A program made the position numbers and the translations under genes. Shown in pieces: positions 24,260 through 35,084 of a DNA stretch of 64,000 nucleotides. Position 1 is the stretch's first letter. Each line of letters starts with the position of its first letter. Source of the DNA: Alentia gelatinosa (taxonomy: Eukaryota > Annelida > Polychaeta > Phyllodocida > Polynoidae); assembly GCA_950022655.1 (NCBI GenBank), contig OX465589.1, positions 27,085,626 through 27,149,625 of the forward strand. The letters run 5' to 3'. The notes under the pieces are model-generated. The model was not told the DNA's origin, ran no database searches, and saw only the letters and a list, made by a program, of their open reading frames with translations.

Positions 24260-24900
24260 TTTAAGCCCAGGCACCCACCAACGCCGACGCGAGCCGACGC
24301 GAGCCGATACAAAATGACCATATCGTAGCACGTCGGGAGGCATATCGTAGCGTTTCGGTTCGCGTCGGTGGGGCGCGTCGTAACGTGTTGGGAAGGTGCA
24401 TGAAAAAGGTGTCATGGTCCCGATACACCCCGATATAGTTCGCGATGCAACTCGTGTAATCAACCATATTTCCTTTATAATTCCAAAAATAATGCATATT
24501 TAAGATTGATATTTTATCTGAAGATACAAAACGATATTATATGATATCTCATAATAATATCTAATGAAAAAAACCAGTCCCAAGTTAAAGTATAAATTGA
24601 TAGATTTGAGACCCTTATCAAATTTCACCACTTTTGCAGAGCCGCATTACTATTATATATTCTAGGTATTCTGAAAATGTCATAGTTTTCCTTAAATTAT
24701 TTCATATGATTTCCTTTTTCAAGTGTTATCTATACACACCGACGCACACCGACACACATCGATGTGCTACGAGAATCGCTACATGATCGATTGTCGTAGA
24801 CCCTCTAGGATATGATTTTGCTACAATAAGGAATTTGTATTGGGAGGGCAATATCGGGGCGCTTTGGGGCGCGTTGGAAGCCCGGTGGACACCCCCCTTT
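24260..24900. mobile_element. GGCGTCCACC-family element, CGACGCG word
   Basis: Left end TTTAAGCCCAGGCACCCACC followed by CGACGCGAGCCGACGCGAGC. The right end reads ...GCCCGGTGGACACCCCCCTT, a loose inverse. TATCGTAGC, CGCGTCGG and ACACCGACG occur near both ends, and the AT-rich middle (24470-24730) is unrelated. Non-autonomous. Confidence 0.6.
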
Positions 24901-25099
24901 TGTACATTTTATCCAATCTTAATAGGTAGAATATGTCAATTTATATTTGCTTAATTTACATAAGAAATGTCGGATTGCTTTTCAATTCTTTCAAAGCAAC
25001 TTGATTTGGTCAAAGTCGTTCTCAGGTGGCCATCATGGAGCAGCTCGGTGATGCTTTGAAACTAGGTCAGGGTGCTATAGTCAATTTCTAGGAGAATCC

Positions 25100-26760
25100 T
25101 TAATTTTGTTTTTCTTATGGTACTTGATGTTGAAAAAAAAGAGTTATTTTATGAACAACACATACAAATTGATGAATATGAGTATTTAAGATTGTTATTA
25201 GAGAGTCTCCTGCATGAAACCTGCCATATTTGTCAATTTTTACATGGGGAATCTGATTCTACCATTCCATGGGCCAAAAGAATGTAGCATCACTTCTGTA
25301 TCCATGACAACATGCATAATGATTTACTCAGAAACCACTATTTTCCTATACATATGAATAGTAAGTGTAAGAAAAACAACAAAACATCTGCTCATAACCT
25401 TTGATTTTTATTTTTCATATACCTTTGGAACATAATGGAGGATCATTATTTACATGCCCTTAGGATTTGATTGCCATGGCAACGAATGCAGCCCAAAACA
25501 TCCAATGCAGAAAGCAACTCTGAATATCTATACCTATACCTTTATAGTCGCTGAAGATAGAGAATTTATTCTGGTACTCTGAGAGTCTACTGCATGAAAC
25601 GTGCCATGTTGGTCATTCATAACATGGGGATTATGATTCTGCCACTCTTTTGGCCAAAAGAATGTAGCATCACTTCTGTGCATAATTTACTCAGATACCA
25701 CTTTTTCCCTATACATAGGAAAAGTTAGTGTAAGAAAAATGGCTAAACATCAGAAAGGCATCTTTCTGGTCGGAATAAAATAAGAAATATTGGAAAGATA
25801 GCCATGAATAATTCACAGAATATAGATATAACACCCAAGTAAAGATTCTAGGTGAAATATATAACAAGATTAGTAATTGCATATTCTACAACATCCTTGA
25901 GTTATAGAATTATTACAATTGGCCTAAGACTTCCTGCCCCCTGGTGATATAAACTGGCACTAATATCCACCCATAACCAGACAAGATTGCCACAGGTCCC
26001 CACATAACACGTGTTGGGTTAAGCCTCTATCTTACTATTCATTAGGAAAATAGTGGTTTCTGAGTAAATCATTATGCATTTAAATATTGTCATGGAAGCA
26101 GAATTGATACTATATTCTTTTGGCTGAGGGAGTGGCAGAATCAGATTCCCCATCTAATAATAGACTAATATGACAGGTTTCATGCAAGAGACTCTATAAT
26201 GACCAACATAACGCGAGACTGCCGAAAAATAGACCAGGTTAATTTGTCTGGCATGTAACTATCAATCTGAAAAACGTGAAGATTGATGAAAAACAGACAT
26301 AATGAAAAATATGTGAACCTCAGAGAGGTTGAAGAAAAAGGTTGTAGGGTGGGTGGGAGGAAAGTCTAAAAATGTTCTGACGACGCGCTGAGGAGTCGTG
26401 ACGTCATAGGATACAGTAGAACACGCTAGGTGTCGCTGTATGCGCAGGGCATCCAAGTATCGGCAGGAGGCACCACCGGTGTCGTGAGTCCCACAATGAC
26501 CTTCTTTATACTCTACTCCTCTACTAGTTGCCATGTCATTCAGACTCGCCAAACAAATGTCCAGTTAGTATATCATTCTTTGGCAGATATGGTCATAGAA
26601 AAAACATTGTGATGGTTGCCATGGAAACAATTTAATGACCTCAAAAATGGCGCTGCCCATTATTGCTGTCTACTTTTGTGAAATTCCTCAATCGTTATGT
26701 GTTGTTCACAAAATATTTCTCTTAATTCGACATTAAGTACCATAAGAAAAACAAATAACT
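25100..26760. mobile_element. Large inverted-repeat element, interrupted
   Basis: TTTTTCTTATGGTACTTGATG (about 25106) is inverted at about 26736. ATGCATAATGATTTACTCAG (about 25313) is inverted near 26060. GAGAGTCTCCTGCATGAAAC (about 25200) is inverted near 26180 and repeated directly at about 25580. The right arm is split by 26230-26700, which contains a Ngaro-like repeat relict. CTGCCCCCTGGTGA (25934-25947) is a minus-strand CTCF-like match. Confidence 0.55.
26335..26520 (-). repeat. Eroded Ngaro-like terminal repeat
   Basis: Order of short matches to the A repeat at 57888-58054: GGGTGGGTGGGAGGAAA, AAAAATGTTC, TGACGTCA, then GTCGCTGTAT and a final CACAATGACC. Low overall identity, so it is an old or different-family copy without ORFs. 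Confidence 0.45.
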
Positions 26761-27950
26761 AAATAATTAAATTAAAAGTAATTATTAAAATATGTTTTCT
26801 TTCTGTTACTATGGAAATGAACATGATGCTACACATCTTGGAACAAACGCGTATTATATTCGAATTCCTGAGGTCATAATTGACCAACATGGCAAGTTTC
26901 AACCAGGAGACTCTCGGGTGTCATTGTGACCAATTTTTCTAAGTCATTTGCTCCCCTACTATTTTCTATAGCTACATCAATGAACTATGGATCGATCTAA
27001 AACTTCAGCAGACCTATGAAGATCATTACCCCATACCTCTGGATAAAGCGAAGATGCCGTAGTTGGGCTGATATATATATATTTTTTAATTTTATGAGAT
27101 TAAATCATTATCGACCTTATTGAATGTTGCCACATCCGACCCATGGGTCATTCCGCCACGCCGGGAGGAGGTGACTGTTGGCTCGGGGCAGACACAGCAC
27201 CACGCGGTTTTTGTAGATGCGGCCGGAGGTTCTTGACCCGAGCTGCTTGGGAGTTAGTGGTGGTACTCGTGCACTCGCTGGCGGCGTGTCCATGTTGTTG
27301 CCCCCGGGGTCGGCGTCCTGCTCGGCCGGCGGTGACCTGCTCGCGTGAGCTCGTGTTTCAACCACCTTTAGATGGAAAAGCACCCCCAATCCCTCGTTCC
27401 TGCCGAATATAGTGGGTCCCCGTGGTCCCTGCTCCTGTAATTTTTGAGAATACGAAGATGCGAGGGATGGAGGGTGGATTGGCCCAAAGATAACCGTGGA
27501 TACAAATTGAGTACGTGAGTACTGTGTGAGGGATGTGAGGAAAATGAGGGAGTGAGAGGTGTACCGGAATCGCTCGTGAGGTGGATAGTGTTCTGGTAAC
27601 AGATTGGTGAATTTTTTTATTCCCCTTGTTGCATAAAAATTATTTTATGCCACTGCTCATACAGTCACTCCATGTTAAGCAGACGGCGTTTTATTAGGGG
27701 TAGGATAATGGAGGAAAAGGCAGTCAGGTTCAAGGGGATCACGTGTGAAATCTAAGAAATCTCAAGAGATCCACGGTATGAACTGGGAGGTCAAGTGAGC
27801 GAATTAAACACAAGAAAATTGACATGTTGATGGATGTGTCTTTTTGGACAATTTGTTGTTCTCATCACTGACGCGTTGTCATCATTGATGCGTTTGTTGA
27901 CTTCACGTATCGTAAAGCCCTGTGGCCACTGTGCGATCCCAAGGGACATA
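26761..27950. other. No gene recognised; GC-rich patch 27116-27420
   Basis: The patch has open frames on both strands (plus 27143-27412, minus 27117-27389) with no domain match. It could be a CpG-rich first exon or promoter; nothing in the sequence decides this. Confidence 0.35.
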
Positions 27951-28510
27951 GGTACGCCCAGTCTGAGACTGGGCGTACCTTCAGGATCGTAACGTGGCAA
28001 AACGCACAGTGGAGACAGCAAGTTTCCCTCCAGTCTGAGACTGGGCGTACCGGTACACCCAGTCTCAGACTTGAGGTACCGCATGTACCCGGGATCGCAA
28101 GCGTTTTCAAATATCAAACATGTTTAATATTTGGTAGCTAGGATCGCAAGCGCTCCAGTCGCAAGGAGGGAGGGGGGGGGGGGTTGTCTCCACACAGAAT
28201 CGATCTTACCTAAGTGGGATTCACACGGTGGAATTCATGTACCTCACAGGGTGTTTTCCTGAGACAAATCCTGCTGGGATTCTGTACTTGAACACAATCT
28301 CTTCGTCTAAATTATAGGGATTCATTTCCCTGAGACATGTTTTCCTCCCTGTAATTGTTAAAGACATTTCCCCCTAAAAAGAAACAAAATTGCATGAGAT
28401 TTTGAGCCCTGTGAGGTACACGAATCCCATCGTGTGAATCCCACTTTACGATTCGAGGTACATGCGACACGCCAAGACGGTACCTCCAATCTCAGATTGG
28501 AGGTACCGGA
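27951..28510. repeat. Cluster of 29-bp palindromes with GGATCGCAAGC
   Basis: Perfect palindromes with one-base centres at 27951-27979 (arm GGTACGCCCAGTCT) and 28479-28507 (arm GGTACCTCCAATCT). A mixed copy lies at 28052-28080 and a half copy at 28031-28051. GGATCGCAAGC follows or lies near them at about 28091, 28141 and 28507. A MITE (28214-28444) has split the cluster. Confidence 0.85.
28214..28444 (-). mobile_element. Palindromic MITE, copy 2
   Basis: Inverted relative to 2576-2818. Flanks CTAA and TTTA are each one change from TTAA. Confidence 0.8.
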
Positions 28511-28976
28511 TCGCAAGCCCCCTCAGTCGCAGAGTGGAGAAAGGCCTTAAGACCTAGTCCAATGAGCGAATAAATCGTTGGGCTGAAGTTCGTCAAATGG
28601 ACGATTGGCGACCCTAGAAGGTTATTTTCAGGGAGACGGTGGGAACCCTTTAGGATGTGCTTTAAACACACATCCCCTCTTAACTTCCATCACACAATCC
28701 TGAACAGTTTTGAAGGATGTTCATTTTTTCTTCGATTGAGATCACTCCAATTAAGGGTGCCAGATCATTATATCGTCCGGGAGCCTGGTTAGTGTTGTCT
28801 GTGTGTACAAATTACGGTGGTGCTGCCTTGTCTTGCCTGATAATCAGCATGACCGGTAAATGGGTATAGGAGAACCTGGGTATGTTATACTTGTTGGATG
28901 TTGCAGTTACAAGAACGATAAGAATATGGATAGTATGTAAATAGCTCTATAATTGTTTTCTCAAAACCCATTAATG
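28511..28976. other. No gene seen
   Basis: If the DIRS-like element follows the split-repeat plan, its outer B repeat would lie here, but I found no partner for it. Confidence 0.4.
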
Positions 28977-29150
28977 TCTCCTCCCACACAATTGCCAATG
29001 AATTATTTTGTTAAAAGGTGATGGGAGATCCCGCTGTAAATATCTGAAAACCGTTACTGTTTCTTCCAGCAAAATGTATCAATTGCTAATACATACATAA
29101 CACAGCGTCAAAAACCGTGATTTACATACGTATACGTAAGGCGTATATAT
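28977..29150 (-). repeat. DIRS-like element repeat, downstream copy
   Basis: Nearly identical, same orientation, to 35085-35260: TCTCCTCCCACACAATTGCC at the left through GTGATTTACATACGTATA and a TA run at the right. On the element's (minus) strand this lies 3' of the ORFs. Confidence 0.9.
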
Positions 29151-29168
29151 ATATATATATATATATAT

Positions 29169-31868
29169 GGTCGATATTCAGAATTTGGCGACAATTCGAT
29201 TTTTGAGATGTCCAGCTCTATATTTCTCAAAGTAATAAATGTATTTTTAAATTTTCATGGCCAGGGCATGTGCCCCGATGAGAGCTTTCCTGCCATATAT
29301 ACTTTTACCTATCTGTCTGCAAAATCTGGGCTTTTATGCCAAAAAAACCATGTAAAAAGGCCCTTTTTCTAAAAAAGATTTCCATTTTTATTATATGATT
29401 GTCAACACTTTCCAAAAAAACAACTCAGTTTCATTAGTAAACTAGTTAACAATAAGCTAACATTGCAGAGTAAATAAAAACAGGAATTTGAATAGTTTTG
29501 GCATGAAATTTGCATTATTTTCATTAATATTTGTGATGGCTAAAATTGCATTCTGCCTCTGTGTACATTACTAAGGGGAGTGAAATAGCTGGTTTATACT
29601 GGTTTAAAAAATATTTTTTTGTATTCAACAAATACAGCAAAAATGCCTCTGTACTATGCCTAAAATACGATGGATCAGAAATATGTGTACTATGAAAAGC
29701 ATGGTATTAACTGATTTGGCTAAAATATGCTTCTGCCTCCGTGTACAGATATAATCATCAATATTTCCATAAGACCTGCTGATATAATTTGAAAAATGTA
29801 TAATATGAGTAGGCCATAACCACATCTGTCCATGTGTAAAATTGAATTAAAGTACCCCAACACACTATGGAGTTATACAATAAATAATGTAGCATCTGCC
29901 TCCGTGTACACACTTCTGCCTCCATGTACATAGGTTTATGTCTGTTTTCAAACCCCAAATCCGCTTGCAATTGGTCTTAGTGTTTTTAGGTGTTGCTGTG
30001 GGTGTTGGTTGATAGGTGTGGGTGTTGATGGGTGTTGGTATTGATGGGTATCGCTGTTGGTGGTATGAAAATGGCAAAATATGCATCTGCCTCCGTGTAC
30101 AGATGTAATTATCAATATTTCCCTAAGATGTGCTGAAATAATTCGAAAAAGATATATGAGTAGGGTATGACCACATCTGTCTATGTGTGAAATTGAGTTA
30201 AAATCCCCCCACACACTTTTGAGTTATCTCTGGTAAATAATGTACATGGAGGCAGAACACACTTCTGCCTCTGTGTACAGAGGTTTATTTCTGTTTTCAA
30301 ACCAAAATTTGACCTGCTATGGGTCTTATTGTTGTTAGGTGTTGCTGTGGGTGTTGGTTCATAGGTGTGGGTGTTGGTGGGTGTTGGTATTGATGGGTAT
30401 CGCTGTTGGTGGTATGAAAATGGCAAAAATATGCTTCTGCCTCCGTGTACAGATGTAATTATCAATATTTCCCTAAGATGTGCTGAAATAATTTGAAAAA
30501 GATATCATATGAGTAGGGTATGACCACATCTGTCTATGTGTGAAATTGAGTTAAAATCCCCCTACACACTTTTGAGTTATCTCTGGTAAATAATGTACAT
30601 GGAGGCAGAACACACTTCTGCCTCCGTGTACAGAGGTTTATTTCTGTTTTCAAACGAAAAAAAATGACCTGCTATGGGTCTAAGTGTTGGTAAGTGTTGC
30701 TGTGGGTGTTAGTTGATAGGTGTAGGTGTTTATGTTGATGAGTATTGGTGTAGGTGGTATGAAAATGGTTATAATGTGTTTGTGCCTCTGTGTACATATC
30801 TATTTATCAATATTTCCAAGAGACCTGCTAATATAATTTAAAAAAAAAAAAGATTTGAGTAGGGTATGACCACATCTATCCATGTGTGAAATTGAATTAA
30901 AATCTCCCAACACACTATGGAGTTATACTGCTAAATTGTGTACAAGGAGACAGATTCTGCCTCCGTGTACACACTTCTGCCTCCGTGTACATAGGTTTAT
31001 CTCTTTTCTTAGCATAAATGGGTCTGTAGAATAAAAGGGAGACTTGAGACATCATGGGGTGGCACACGAGCATCCATCTGATAAAACAAAATATGGAAAC
31101 AAAATCATTTGTTGTTAAAAATTGAAGAGAAAATAGAAAAATGAAAACTTATTAGAAAGTGTCATTTTCAGTTTAAAATTGCTTTGAAATGGTATATAAA
31201 ACCATTCCAAATAAACTGCACACATAATTCCTAATATTTCCTGGCAGAATAATGTAATAATCACCATATATGATAGGGTACAGGTCAAGTTAAAGGATTT
31301 TTTTCTGCCTCCGTGTACACTTCTGCCTCTGAGTACAACGTTTCAATATTTTATAGCTCTCAGCTGAATGGTACCAGATTTTTTAAATTAACCACATTTG
31401 TTGGGGACATGTTTATCAACATGTGCATATTTTTTTCATATTTTTCATGGCACTTTAAAAAAATTGCAGTATTCATAGAAAAACACCCAACTCCAGGAAA
31501 AAATAGCCTTCATATAGTTGATTATTAATATTTCTATTCTATTAGATATGGACAATTTTTTACTTATTTCTCCTAGTTGAACATGTTCTTTATGCATAAC
31601 AACCAATGAAACTTCATCATTTTAATATTATAAAAGCCTAAAATGGAGTTTTAAATTGATATACCAATGTACACGGAGGCAGAAATATTGAAGAGACTAT
31701 AAGTTCAATGTGGCATACTGAGCCGAATAATAGTCCAAACTATTAGCCATTTTAGTGACACTACCATCAAACTGTCTAAATTGCAAGTTAAAACTCCTGA
31801 AAGGGTATTAGAATTTTTTTTTTTTTACCATCTAGGACTCAATTGTCGCCAAATTCTGAATATCGACC
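29169..31868. mobile_element. 2.7 kb TIR element filled with CTGCCTCCGTGTACA words
   Basis: Perfect 28-bp TIRs begin GGTCGATATTCAGAATTTGG (29169-29196, inverse 31841-31868). Both ends abut TA runs, so the target was a TA microsatellite and any TA duplication is masked. No transposase-like ORF. About 17 copies of (T/A)TCTGCCTCCGTGTACA: forward near 29551, 29731, 29894, 29914, 30085, 30263, 30435, 30616, 30779, 30955, 30975, 31303 and 31321; reverse near 30241, 30594, 30938 and 31669. Two inverted pairs with a 5-bp spacer form hairpins (30241-30279, 30594-30632). It sits between the two repeat copies of the DIRS-like element. Confidence 0.8.
29731..30960 (+). repeat. Four tandem ~350-bp units
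   Basis: Unit starts at about 29731, 30085, 30435 and 30779, each with a word, AT-rich text (TATCAATATTTCC), a hairpin or paired words, and a GGTGTTGCTGTGGGTGTT tract. Confidence 0.85.
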
Positions 31869-32318
31869 ATATATATATATATATAAACTAGTTGTCTCGA
31901 TGGTTCAAAGGATGGAGATATATATATACATGATTATGTTAATTAATAATAACATAAGATATGATAATATAATATATATAATAATAAGTAAGATACATAA
32001 TAACATTTTATTTGGTAACAAATAAAGATGCGCCTTCAAAAAGAAAAAAATTCGGCAGGTGAGTGAAGCTTGTAGGTTCGCGCTCCTCATACCTGACTCT
32101 GGTGGCGCTTGGTGGCGCTAGTAGGATAGGGCCGTCAGTGGCGCCATCTCTATTTTATAGTAAGATATACAGATATAAAGATAGCGTATCTTCTGTCGCT
32201 GGTAAAGGAAGAAATTCATATTATGAACAGAACTTATAGTAATGTTTCCATTGGCACTTTCTAGTGCATGCTGTATTGGAGGCCAACCAGGTATCTTGAT
32301 ACATGGTACGTTTTTGGG
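31869..32318. other. AT-rich low-complexity, then 3' end of the DIRS-like element
   Basis: 31869-32030 is TA-rich. 32090-32150 holds GGTGGCGCT repeats and CAGTGGCGCCATCTC. No tyrosine recombinase frame is present, although family members usually encode it here. Confidence 0.5.
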
Positions 32319-33773
32319 TTAGAACATCCACTGAAAGCAACAAAAGGCACTTTTAAGTGCTAATGGAAGTGTCCCTTTTCTTTTAGGGCAAAAAAGTCTG
32401 GATAAATAATCCGGAATTGTGTTTTCATCAGTAGATATATGTGAAGAAACAATTTGAAAATTAAAAACAAAAGAAAGCCAAAAGGGCTCTCTCATCCATG
32501 CCATGGTGGCAGCCGATCTACTCCTGCCGGTGTTGATGGCTGTGACTACTTGTGTATTGTCACTAAAGACCCTGATTTTATGGCCTGACCATAAGTAGCC
32601 CCATCTATATGCTGAACATACCACTGGCCATAATTCACGTACGTTGATATCATATAATTCTTCGAATTCCGAAGGGCCTTCCATAAAATGGTGGCAATCA
32701 GACGATTCCTTAGGAATCTTACCTGTCTCCCAGGTTCCAGCTAACCAGTCACTGTTAAAATTGGCACCGAAACCAGACATTGATGAATCAGTCGCAATTT
32801 GGATTTCTTCCATAACGAAAATTGCGGAAATACCATTAAAGGTTTGACAACGAATAATAAAATCTGTAATGCTAGAAAAAATGAAAGGGGCGCATTTCAA
32901 CCCGAAAACCAAAGAATTTGATTCCAAGAACAATTGTTTTCCTTCCAATTCCCAACGGAAACCTTGGAATTTCCGATGGGCCGGCAAAACCGGGATTGAT
33001 CGATACGCGTCTTTGATATCGACTATACCAAAAAAACATCCTTTAGTCATAACCTCTGTGACACGATCTAACTTCAAATAAGTAAATTTATCACAAACAT
33101 CGAACATAAAATTGTTAATACTGCGACCAATAGGTCGTTTGCAGTCAGAGGTAGGGCGTAATAGCCCGGTGCTCTTTGTAATCGCACCGATAGCGTGAAT
33201 ACAAGCCGGAACCTGATCGACTATAGATACTTTATCTTCCAAGAGCTCGGATTTGATGATCGAGTTCATTTGGGTTCGAAAATTTGAATCGTAAATGCTC
33301 TTGTAGTTACAGGCGTCATAAGAACCGGAAAAATTGTCATCCACGATCTTAAACCCATTTACAACTCCGGAAAATATATAAGAAGCATTTTCATCCTTTT
33401 CCCCGGAATTGAAACAGTATTCCCAAAAAACACATGGGTTTAGACTTGTCTTTTTACCTTCTATGTAATGTACACCGTGGCAAACAGCTGGGCATGGTCT
33501 TGAAGGGGTATTATTCTCGGTTTGAGAATCATTGACCCAGAGACCTGCATTACATAAGGCACTTTCCCTAACCGCAATTCCATTGCAAACAATGGAGTGG
33601 TTTGAATCGTTATAAACAATCTCCTTAACCTGGGTATGAGGGGTTACTTGACATTCCAAGCGTTGGACATTACTAGTATAAGAATTTTCCAATGTACAAT
33701 CATCAACACAGGCTAACCCAGTATGGTACACAGACAAATTGGAAAAATCACATGTAGCAACATCAACAAACAT
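32319..33773 (-). pseudogene. DIRS-like pol: RT-RNase H with internal deletion
   Basis: 484 codons open from an ATG at 33773. The N-terminal half has the DIRS-family lead-in (EGKKTSLNPCVFWEYCFNSG, VVNGFKIVDD, QMNSIIKSELLEDKVSIV, TGLLRPTSDCKRPIGRSINN). RT blocks follow: FGIVDIKDAYRSIPVLPAHR (first Asp) and FGLKCAPFIFSSITDFIIRC. Where the YxDD box and connection should follow, the protein jumps to FNGIS and the RNase H start ATDSSMSGFGA. About 150 residues are missing, without loss of frame. RNase H residues are kept: Asp in ATDSS, Glu in NVRELWPV, Asp in FSDNTQVV and a final DENTIPDYLSRL. It cannot polymerise as encoded. It lies 30 bp after Gag. No tyrosine recombinase follows. Deletion derivative or non-autonomous copy. 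Confidence 0.85.
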
Positions 33774-33803
33774 TTTTCCTTTAGTAGGGAATTCAACTTC
33801 AAG

Positions 33804-35045
33804 TCATTTTGTATCTTGTTTGCGTTTGGGACATTTGTAACTAGGATGTGTTCCAGAGCAGTCCAGGCACTCATGTTTGTGCTTGCATTCCGAATTAGTG
33901 CACCCATTGTCCTTTTCGTTGAAATGCCAACAATATCCAAACAGGCGAGATGTCTTGACCTTTGTGACCTTTGCTTTTTGTTTTGGTTCTTGGACTTTTA
34001 CGAAGGCAAGCGATTTTTCAAAGTTCAAGTATTTGGCAACGAGATACGAATCACCATAACAGAACGAATCTGATCCAAGTAATTCTGCCTTTTCTCGGCA
34101 GGCTGTATCGTAATCTATCAAAGATTGACCCGTCATATGTGGTCTTCGGTCTGATAAAAAGGCCAAGTGATCGGCATAAGGGGCTACATTAATGCCTTGG
34201 CTTAACATGGACCTCACGAGGGACATACTACCACTAAGTACATTATCCAAAGTTGGTTTTGACACATCAGCAGGTAAATGATTTTCCAGTGAGAAAACCT
34301 CACACTTACGTTTTCGCTTTGTCTCTGATGTACAAGTGTGTGAGTACTCCACAGGGATGCCTTGTGCTGCAGTCCAATTTGAAGACGATGAAGAGTATAC
34401 GGGTAGGAATCTTGCGTGCCCAGACAGTGATGGATGAGTTGTAGTCGTCTGAGTCCCTGTGTATTCTCTGGGGCGGTCCGTTGTGGAGAATGCAGGGGGT
34501 ATAACGTCTCCGGTCGTTGCTGGCACATAAGACGTCTGTTTCGCTGCTGGCTGGATATTCCGTGGTGTAGAGGTATTAACCTGTGGAATGTGGAACCCGT
34601 CACCGCGTCCGCCATGTTGGATGCCGGTAGATTCTGCGCGTCCTTGGCCGCCATCTTGATTATCTTGAGGAGATCGGAGACCCATAACCATAAGTCTCAT
34701 TTCGGCCATCATACTCGTCAGCGTCGATAATTCGCTCCGTATTGAAGCTACTTCATGTCGACATTTTGCGTTGTCTGATTGGAGCGTGGCAATTACCTCA
34801 CGGGGCAATTGCTCAGGAGGTGGAGGATTAGAGTCGAAGCCTCCGATGGCGCCTTCTTCGGTGCCTTCGTTCCTTTCTAGGCCTCGTAAACTTCTTTCCA
34901 AGTCCTGTAAACGCTTTTCACCTGATTCCGGACATTTTGGACATCCTTTCCTGTACGTTCTCCCGTCGTACGTAAAGCCACAAGTCGTACATACCGCCAT
35001 GAGGAGTAGTAGTACCCACCGCACTAATGCGGACCAGCGCGACAT
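33804..35045 (-). CDS. DIRS-like Gag (ORF1) with zinc-knuckle tail
   Basis: 413 residues from the first true ATG at 35045; the frame is open further upstream but only from a TTG inside the terminal repeat. The C-terminus has the Cys/His cluster typical of DIRS/Ngaro Gag: GYCWHFNEKDNGCTNSECKH then CLDCSGTHPSYKCPKRK, which ends the protein. Ahead of it, CREKAELLGSDSFCYGDSYL matches the usual Gag core position, while the middle is Ser/Thr/Pro-rich. Oddly, the N-terminus looks like a secretory signal: MSRWSALVRWVLLLLMAVCT, followed by a CPKC pair and a likely coiled coil (SGEKRLQDLERSLRGLE and SIRSELSTLTSMMAEMRLMV). Gag proteins act in the cytoplasm packaging element RNA, so the leader is unexplained. 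The frame is intact. Confidence 0.8.
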   Translation of the reverse strand: MSRWSALVRWVLLLLMAVCTTCGFTYDGRTYRKGCPKCPESGEKRLQDLERSLRGLERNEGTEEGAIGGFDSNPPPPEQLPREVIATLQSDNAKCRHEVASIRSELSTLTSMMAEMRLMVMGLRSPQDNQDGGQGRAESTGIQHGGRGDGFHIPQVNTSTPRNIQPAAKQTSYVPATTGDVIPPAFSTTDRPREYTGTQTTTTHPSLSGHARFLPVYSSSSSNWTAAQGIPVEYSHTCTSETKRKRKCEVFSLENHLPADVSKPTLDNVLSGSMSLVRSMLSQGINVAPYADHLAFLSDRRPHMTGQSLIDYDTACREKAELLGSDSFCYGDSYLVAKYLNFEKSLAFVKVQEPKQKAKVTKVKTSRLFGYCWHFNEKDNGCTNSECKHKHECLDCSGTHPSYKCPKRKQDTK

Positions 35046-35084
35046 TGCGAGGATAGTAAGGGGTATGTCCGAACAGAAAAAATT

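Noticed and set aside
29551..31685. Regularly repeated words as a CRISPR array
   Set aside because: Spacing is irregular, both orientations occur, units are tandem copies, and the genome is animal.
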